Source of the DNA: CADEEN01 sp963740395
GTDB taxonomy: Bacteria > Pseudomonadota > Gammaproteobacteria > Burkholderiales > Burkholderiaceae_C
Assembly: GCA_963740395.1 (NCBI GenBank)
Contig: CAVUEP010000092.1
Coordinates: forward strand, 53,811 to 117,810
Direction of reading: 5' to 3'
Length of the DNA stretch: 64,000 nt
The translations under genes and the position numbers were made by a program. The notes below the pieces were generated by a model. The model ran no database searches and was not told where the DNA came from. It worked only from the letters and a program-made list of their open reading frames with translations. Below are positions 56,831 to 64,000 of this stretch, one piece after another. How positions within the stretch are numbered: position 1 is the stretch's first letter; each line of letters opens with the position of its first letter.

Positions 56831-58326
56831 ACAGCGGCCAGCCAGCTGGCGAGATCGCGTTCGAGTTTCACCAGGTCGGCTTCGCGCGTGTACATCATGT
56901 GGCCGGCGTCGTAATAGTGATGCTCGACCCGCTTGAGCACGTCGGCGGGCGCGTCGAGTTGCGCCAGCGACCAGTCGCTGGCGCTGTAGGGCGTGCCCAG
57001 GTCGTAGCGGCCGCTGGCCGCCAACACGCGCAGATGCGGATTGCGTCGCAGCGCGCGCGACAGATCGTCGCTGGTCGAGGCGAAGGCGTTGCCCTTGGCT
57101 TCGCCGCGGCTCCAGTTCCAGCCCTTGTTCACCTCCATCGACAGCATTTCGTAGCGGTCCTGCGTGCTCAGGCCGAGCTGTTCGCCGAAGTAGGCCAGCG
57201 CGGCCATGTTGAACGGCGCTGACACGGCCTCGATGCCGGGGTCGAATTCCCACTCGCGTGTGCGGCTGGCGGCCATCGGCCCGGTCGATCGCGCGTCCAG
57301 GCGGCCGACGATGCGACTGGCGTTGCGCAACAGATCGAAGAAGAAGGTCTGGTTGTCGATGCGCAGGTTCTTCTCGTCCACGAGGGCCGCGGGCAGGCCG
57401 GTCAGGTCGGCCACGCGCTTGGCGATATGGCGCCGCTGGCTGGCCGAGAGGCGCGCGCCGGCATGCAAGGCGCGCAGGTAGTCGTCGGCGACGAAGGCCT
57501 CTGCGGCGGCCCACGCGGCCTGCGGCGAGGCGGCCGCTGCGCCCTTCAAGCGGCCGTGGTACTGCGCGACGCCGGCAAACGCCGGCAGGAACAGGGCATA
57601 GGGCAGGTCGTTGCGCGGCGCGAAGACGATGCTTTGCAGGTCCATCGCACACGACACCAGGATCAGGCCGGCGAGTGCCACGCGTTCGTTCTGCAGCGCG
57701 TCGGCCAGGGCCGCGCCGCGCGTGGTGCCGTAGCTTTCACCGGCCAGGTAGACCTTCGAGCCCCAGCGCTTGTGGCGCGTCAGCCAGCTGCGCACGACCT
57801 CGGCCAGCGCGGCCACGTCGCCGTCGACCGAGAACAGTTTCTTGCGCGCCTCATCGCCGGCGGCAATCGACCAGCCAGTGTGGGGCGGGTCGATGAACAC
57901 CAGGTCGAAATGCGCCAGCCAGGTCAGCGGGTTGTCGCTGACGGCAAAGGGCGGCGCGGGCATCGTGCCGTCGTCGGGCACCACCACGCGCTTGGGGCCC
58001 AGGGCCCCCAGGTGCAGCCACACCGAGGCCGAGCCCGGGCCGCCATTGAAGGCAAAGCAAACCGGACGCGCGGCCGGCGCCACGCCCGACAACGTGTAGG
58101 CGGTCGTGAACACCGCGGCTTGCGGGTCGTTGCGTTCGGCGCCGTGACCCCCGTGCATCACGGGCAGGAACTCGCAGCTGGCCTGGTACTCCAGCCGCCG
58201 ACCGTCGGCGAGCGTCACGCTGCCGCTGGACAGCGTTGGCGACTGTGCCAGGCGCTTCTCGACCTCGTCGCGCTCGCGGTTCTTCTTGGCGTCGTCGGGG
58301 GCGGCGGTCTTGTCGGCGTCTGGCAT
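56827..58326 (-). CDS. S10 family serine carboxypeptidase-like protein
   Basis: 499 residues from ATG 58326. FAFNGGPGSASVWLHLGALGP (oxyanion and N-G-G-P-G motif), nucleophile GESYGTTRG, catalytic Asp in SGRYDLGTPY and His in DAGHMMY. There is no signal peptide; the N-terminus is charged (DADKTAAPDDAKKNRERDEVEKRL), so it may be cytoplasmic. Bacterial S10 proteins of this size are widespread but poorly characterised. It converges on the SDR gene with overlapping stops. Confidence 0.9.
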   Translation of the reverse strand: MPDADKTAAPDDAKKNRERDEVEKRLAQSPTLSSGSVTLADGRRLEYQASCEFLPVMHGGHGAERNDPQAAVFTTAYTLSGVAPAARPVCFAFNGGPGSASVWLHLGALGPKRVVVPDDGTMPAPPFAVSDNPLTWLAHFDLVFIDPPHTGWSIAAGDEARKKLFSVDGDVAALAEVVRSWLTRHKRWGSKVYLAGESYGTTRGAALADALQNERVALAGLILVSCAMDLQSIVFAPRNDLPYALFLPAFAGVAQYHGRLKGAAAASPQAAWAAAEAFVADDYLRALHAGARLSASQRRHIAKRVADLTGLPAALVDEKNLRIDNQTFFFDLLRNASRIVGRLDARSTGPMAASRTREWEFDPGIEAVSAPFNMAALAYFGEQLGLSTQDRYEMLSMEVNKGWNWSRGEAKGNAFASTSDDLSRALRRNPHLRVLAASGRYDLGTPYSASDWSLAQLDAPADVLKRVEHHYYDAGHMMYTREADLVKLERDLASWLAAV

Positions 58327-58416
58327 GGGGCAGGCTCGTCGTGGCGGGTCGCGCAGTTTAGAGGCCCGGCCCCACACCGGACGAGGTCTTGCGCTCGGTG
58401 CGGGGACAATAGGGGT

Positions 58417-60714
<2,298 letters not shown>

Positions 60715-60771
60715 GGAAGTGAAGCGGGTGCTGGCGCGTACGCTGATTACCCCAACCAGGAGACTTCGCCC

Positions 60772-61449
60772 ATGCAAAGAACTGCTCGCATCCTTGCCAT
60801 TACTCTGACGTCGGCCGCCGCCGCGGTATTGCTCGCGTCGTGCGCGTCGATGCCCTCGACCGGCCCGATGGGATTCTTCGTCACCAGCGTCGGACTCGGC
60901 GATGGCGCCAATCTCGGCGGCCTGGGCGGCGCCGACGCGCATTGCCAGAAGCTGGCTGCGTCTGCAGGTGCCGGCGCGCGCACCTGGCGTGCCTACCTCA
61001 GCACGGGCTGGACGTCGACGACCCCGGTGGTCAACGCGCGCGATCGGATCGGCAAAGGCCCCTGGTACAACGCCAAGGGCGTGCTGGTCGCCAAAGACGT
61101 TGAGCATCTTCACGGTGCCAACAACCTGACAAAGCAGACCGCGCTGAACGAAAAGGGCGCGGTGGTCAATGGCGCGGGCGACACGCCAAACATGCACGAC
61201 ATCCTGACCGGCACGCGTGCCGACGGCAACGCGTTCTCGTCAGCACCGGGCATGCCCGAGATGACCTGCGGCGAATGGAAGAAGAATGGCGACGGCTCGG
61301 CGATGACAGGCCACTTCGACCGCCGTGGCCTGTCTCCGGAAGCCTGGGCCGTGTCCTGGAATTCGTCGCACAACACCGTCGGCTGCAGCCAAGACGCATT
61401 GCGGCGCACCGGCGGCGCGGGCCTCTTCTACTGCTTCGCCGCTGACTGA
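60772..61449 (+). CDS. Secreted lectin-like lipoprotein (hypothetical)
   Basis: 225 residues. A lipoprotein signal ends in LLASC (Cys about residue 24). The mature part has GMGFFVTSVGLGDGANLGGLGGADAHCQKLAASAGAGARTWRAYLST and later MTCGEWKKNGDGSAMTGHFDRRG and SWNSSH...GLFYCFA. The cysteines and W-R-A-Y-L-S motif fit a C-type-lectin/endostatin-like secreted fold, often annotated as hypothetical. The P460-cupredoxin gene follows after about 90 bp, so a shared envelope role is possible. Confidence 0.72.
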   Translation: MQRTARILAITLTSAAAAVLLASCASMPSTGPMGFFVTSVGLGDGANLGGLGGADAHCQKLAASAGAGARTWRAYLSTGWTSTTPVVNARDRIGKGPWYNAKGVLVAKDVEHLHGANNLTKQTALNEKGAVVNGAGDTPNMHDILTGTRADGNAFSSAPGMPEMTCGEWKKNGDGSAMTGHFDRRGLSPEAWAVSWNSSHNTVGCSQDALRRTGGAGLFYCFAAD

Positions 61450-61541
61450 CGAAGACGTGGTTGCGCCGCCTGCAGTCAGGCGGCGCTTGGCTGCGCAGCG
61501 CTGGTCGTTGCAGCCTCTCTAACGCCGCGAGGAGATTTCAA

Positions 61542-62372
61542 ATTAGCAAAGCAATCAAGGCGCTGGCCTGGACTGGCGCCGGCGCGTTGGCTCTGGCGGG
61601 CGGCGTGGCCGCGGTGGCGCAGGCGCTGGTCGCGCCGGGGCCGAACAAGGTGGCGTTCCCGGCCGACTGGGCCAAGGGCACGCTGTACGCCACGGTCGAT
61701 CGACCCGATTCCAAGCAGTACCGCGAGTTCTACACCACGCCCGACGTGGTCGAGGCGGCGCGGGCAGGCAAACCGATCCCCGACGGGGCGGTGATCGTGC
61801 TCGCGGCGTACGCAGCACAGCTCGATGCGAGCGGCGTGCCGCTGAAGGACGCCAACGGCCGTTTCGTCAGGGGCACGCTGGCGGCGGTGAACGTGCAGCA
61901 GAAGAAGAAGGGCTGGGGTGAGGACATTCCTGTCGCGATCCGCAACGGTGACTGGAACTACCAGTCGTTCTCGCCGGCGGGCGTGCCCAACGACAAGGCC
62001 AACCTCACGGCCTGCTACACCTGCCACCTGCCGTTCGCCAAGGACGAGTACCTGACCAACCTGGCCAAGTTGCAGGGCAAGTTCCCGAGCCAGGCCGTCG
62101 CCGTGGCAAAGACCGGACCGGCCGACGTCATGGTGGCCAACTTCGCGTTTGGCCCCAACGCGATCAAGGTCAGCGCCGGCCAGGCTGTCACGTGGACCAA
62201 CAGCGACGACACGCCGCACCAGATCACCGTCACGGGAAGCAATCAGCGCAGCGAGGTCATGCTGAAAGGCCAGAGCGCGACGCTCAAGTTCGACGCGGCC
62301 GGCAACATCGCCTACATCTGCGGCCTGCACCCGTCGATGAAGGGCACCGTCGAGGTGGCGGCCAAGCTCTGA
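61542..62372 (+). CDS. Cytochrome P460-cupredoxin fusion protein, unusual start codon
   Basis: About 276 residues. The signal peptide starts at ISKAIKALAWTGAGALALAGG, where the expected start codon reads ATT (61542) behind a GAGGAG site. In-frame TTG 61461 is the only standard alternative. The P460 domain spans ~30-175 with a single haem motif CYTCH. A cupredoxin domain follows: MVANFAFGPNAIKVSAGQAVTWTNSDDTPHQI (His) and YICGLHPSMKGTVEV (Cys-x2-His-x3-Met), a type 1 copper site. It is probably a periplasmic electron carrier or redox enzyme. Confidence 0.85.
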   Translation: MSKAIKALAWTGAGALALAGGVAAVAQALVAPGPNKVAFPADWAKGTLYATVDRPDSKQYREFYTTPDVVEAARAGKPIPDGAVIVLAAYAAQLDASGVPLKDANGRFVRGTLAAVNVQQKKKGWGEDIPVAIRNGDWNYQSFSPAGVPNDKANLTACYTCHLPFAKDEYLTNLAKLQGKFPSQAVAVAKTGPADVMVANFAFGPNAIKVSAGQAVTWTNSDDTPHQITVTGSNQRSEVMLKGQSATLKFDAAGNIAYICGLHPSMKGTVEVAAKL

Positions 62373-62384
62373 GCGGCTGGCGGC

Positions 62385-63029
62385 TCAGTCGCCGATCTGC
62401 ACCTTCAGGACGCGACCGTTGCGCGGATCGAGGGCGCAGTCGTAGCTGAAGTGCGTGGCCGGATCCTGCGCCGAAGGCAACGCCATGCCTTGGCCACGCA
62501 GACTGGCATTCCCGCCTGCGTCCTGGCTCAACTGGCGCGTGACCGCGCTGAAGCTGATCGTCGTCACATTCGGCCAGCGGCGCTTCAACGCGGTGGCGGC
62601 CGCCGATTCGCAGGCCAGCGGCGACACATGGCTGAGGTCGGGTTCGACGCCTCGGGCTGCGGCCGCTTGCGCGGGTGAGCCCGCGTCGCGCACGACCACG
62701 CCGGCCACCGCGCCTGCGCCGACGTCGTAGGTGCAGCTGTAGCTGAACGATTGCGTGCCACTTGGCATGCGCACCTGGCCGGTGCCACGCAAGATCATCT
62801 CGGAGGCGTCGGCCGGACCGGGTTGCACCGAGGGCGGCGCGCTGAAGCTGGCCACGGCAGCGGCGCCACGCGTATCGCGCAAGGTCTGCTGGGTGGCGCG
62901 TTCGCAGGCCGTCGTGATGGCGCCCCGGTTTGCCGGTGCGGGAGCCGTGGCGGGTGCCGACGCCGGATCGGCGGCGCTGGCCGCAGCGGCAAATGCGGCC
63001 AAGATCAGTGGCATGAGTGATCGCATCAT
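62385..63029 (-). CDS. Exported hypothetical protein
   Basis: 214 residues from 63029 (63026 is also possible). A signal peptide (MMRSLMPLILAAFAAAASA) is followed by an alanine/proline stretch. Two similar segments follow, each with a cysteine: SGTQSFSYSCTYDVGAGAVAGVVVRD and PATHFSYDCALDPRNGRVLKVQIGD. They look like a duplicated beta unit, F-S-Y-x-C. I do not recognise the family. It is convergent with the P460-cupredoxin gene, with a 12-bp gap. Confidence 0.72.
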   Translation of the reverse strand: MMRSLMPLILAAFAAAASAADPASAPATAPAPANRGAITTACERATQQTLRDTRGAAAVASFSAPPSVQPGPADASEMILRGTGQVRMPSGTQSFSYSCTYDVGAGAVAGVVVRDAGSPAQAAAARGVEPDLSHVSPLACESAAATALKRRWPNVTTISFSAVTRQLSQDAGGNASLRGQGMALPSAQDPATHFSYDCALDPRNGRVLKVQIGD

Positions 63030-63069
63030 GGCGCCCAGTGTAGAGCGCCGGCGCGGTTTCGCCTGTGCC

Positions 63070-63750
63070 CTATTTGGAGGGGGCGGGCACGGCGGGCAGG
63101 CTGCCCCACAGCTGTGTGATTCGCGCCTCACGGCCGCAGGAGGTGCGGTAGTACTTGTAGCGAATCGGATTCTTCTTGTAGTAATCTTGGTGGTAATCCT
63201 CGGCTGCATAGAAGGGGCCGGCCAGGGCGATCTCGGTGACGATCGGCTCCTTGAACGGCTTGGTCTTCTCGAGGTTGGCGCGCGAGGCGTTGGCCACGGT
63301 CAGTTGCTGGGCGTCGTGCGCGAAGATCGCGCTCCGGTAGGGTGAGCCGGCGTCGCAGAACTGACGGTCCTTGGTGGTCGGGTCGATGGTGCGCCAGAAG
63401 TACTCGACCAGTTGCTCGTAGCTCACGCGCTTGGGGTCATAGACGATTTCAACCGCCTCGGCATGCCCGGTGACGTCGCGAGAAACCTGCTCGTAGGTCG
63501 GATTGGCGACCTTGCCGCCGATGTAACCGGAGGTCGTGCTGATCACGCCCGGCACCTTGTCGAAGTCGGACTCGACGCACCAGAAGCAACCGCCGGCCAA
63601 GGTCGCCTTGGCCAGCCCGGGCGGCGCCGGCGGCGTGACCTTCGTGCCCTGGGCCATCGTCGAGCCGACTGCCATGGATATACCGATGCCCGCGACCGCG
63701 GCGGCGATTGCACCGACCGACCATTTCATGGGGGTGTTGAACTTGCTCAT
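63070..63750 (-). CDS. msrA: Peptide methionine-S-sulfoxide reductase MsrA, exported
   Basis: 226 residues from ATG 63750. An N-terminal hydrophobic segment (GAIAAAVAGIGISMAVGSTMA) suggests export to the periplasm. The catalytic motif GGCFWCVESDF is present, with GYIGGKVANPTYEQV, GHAEAVEIVYDP, and the C-terminal YYKKNPIRYKYYRTSCGR holding a resolving cysteine. It reduces S-methionine sulfoxide in proteins. Its start overlaps the msrB stop (ATGA), giving an msrB-msrA operon. Confidence 0.93.
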   Translation of the reverse strand: MSKFNTPMKWSVGAIAAAVAGIGISMAVGSTMAQGTKVTPPAPPGLAKATLAGGCFWCVESDFDKVPGVISTTSGYIGGKVANPTYEQVSRDVTGHAEAVEIVYDPKRVSYEQLVEYFWRTIDPTTKDRQFCDAGSPYRSAIFAHDAQQLTVANASRANLEKTKPFKEPIVTEIALAGPFYAAEDYHQDYYKKNPIRYKYYRTSCGREARITQLWGSLPAVPAPSK

Positions 63751-64000
63751 GCCGCCGCCGGTACGAACTTCAGCGCCACGCCGTTGTTGCAATAGCGCAG
63801 GCCGGTGGGCTTGGGCCCGTCGTCGAACACATGGCCGTGGTGGCCGCCACAGCGCGCGCAGTGGTATTCGGTGCGAGGGAAGATGAGCTTGAAGTCGCGC
63901 GTGGTCTGCACGGCGCCGGGCAACGCCGCGAAGAAACTGGGCCAGCCGGTGCCGCTTTCGTACTTGGTGTTGCTGTTGAAGAGCGGCAGGTCGCAGCCCG
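63747..64000 (-). CDS. msrB: Peptide methionine-R-sulfoxide reductase MsrB, cut by window edge
   Basis: The last ~83 residues are visible. LFNSNTKYESGTGWPSFFAAL, EYHCARCGGHHGHVFDDGPKPTGLRYCNNG: substrate Trp, a zinc-type C-x2-C pair and the catalytic cysteine in RYC. It reduces R-methionine sulfoxide, complementing MsrA. The N-terminus lies beyond position 64000. Confidence 0.92.
   Translation of the reverse strand, partial: GCDLPLFNSNTKYESGTGWPSFFAALPGAVQTTRDFKLIFPRTEYHCARCGGHHGHVFDDGPKPTGLRYCNNGVALKFVPAAA

Noticed and set aside
57427..58416. A plus-strand open extension of 330 codons before the YgiQ gene
   Set aside because: It is antisense shadow of the S10 peptidase gene; the YgiQ homology begins only after GTG 58417.

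Overview
The window looks like chromosomal DNA of a high-GC betaproteobacterium, most likely Burkholderiales (Rubrivivax/Leptothrix/Ideonella-like). The case rests on gene content and domain style: a phasin, a six-gene Mrp/Pha antiporter operon with fused MrpAB, a class II fumarase, a 7Fe ferredoxin with its reductase, and a siroheme sulfite reductase with DUF934 and CobA. This is inferred from the sequence alone.

Layout. 0-2.3 kb: an RraA-family protein and fumC, facing each other. 2.1-16.9 kb: an accessory region ending at an intact tRNA-Asn (16798-16873, minus strand). Upstream lie five partial direct copies of that tRNA's 3' end and/or its terminator. They separate cargo blocks: an IS3 remnant with a CBS protein and sdhC-sdhD-sdhB lacking sdhA; a small membrane protein; GNAT, Pmp3, DUF4112, CIA30 and cupin genes; an unrecognised 64-aa + 258-aa membrane pair; and a rhomboid/SnoaL ORF with an 886-aa secreted haem protein. 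No integrase is visible.

16.9-23.8 kb: a TonB-dependent receptor behind a TPP riboswitch (so probably thiamin uptake), fdxA with a ferredoxin-NADP reductase, and cobA-DUF934-cysI for siroheme and sulfite reduction. 23.9-27.4 kb: a patatin-like lipoprotein, a phasin, an HDAC-family amidohydrolase and a nitroreductase. 27.4-33.3 kb: the mrpAB-C-D-E-F-G operon on the minus strand with ATGA overlaps. 33.4-41.1 kb: a 2-hydroxyacid dehydrogenase, a hydrolase, a MetE-like methyltransferase overlapping a 2OG dioxygenase, a diguanylate cyclase and an SLC13-type transporter. 41.2-45.5 kb: a ferric-iron/phosphonate-type ABC importer, followed by a 267-bp MITE-like element. 45.8-54.4 kb: LysR, MFS, DUF502, an ABC exporter, a structured RNA candidate, DUF599, a SRAP (YedK) protein and a second TonB-dependent receptor. 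54.5-64 kb: RluA-type pseudouridine synthase, intradiol dioxygenase, SDR, S10 peptidase, YgiQ, a lectin-like lipoprotein, a cytochrome P460-cupredoxin fusion, and msrA/msrB.

Many otherwise conserved genes are frameshifted. Almost every break is repaired by restoring one GC dinucleotide in a (GC)n run. These genes are annotated as whole genes with apparent frameshifts, because a systematic read or assembly error is more likely than about 30 independent mutations.
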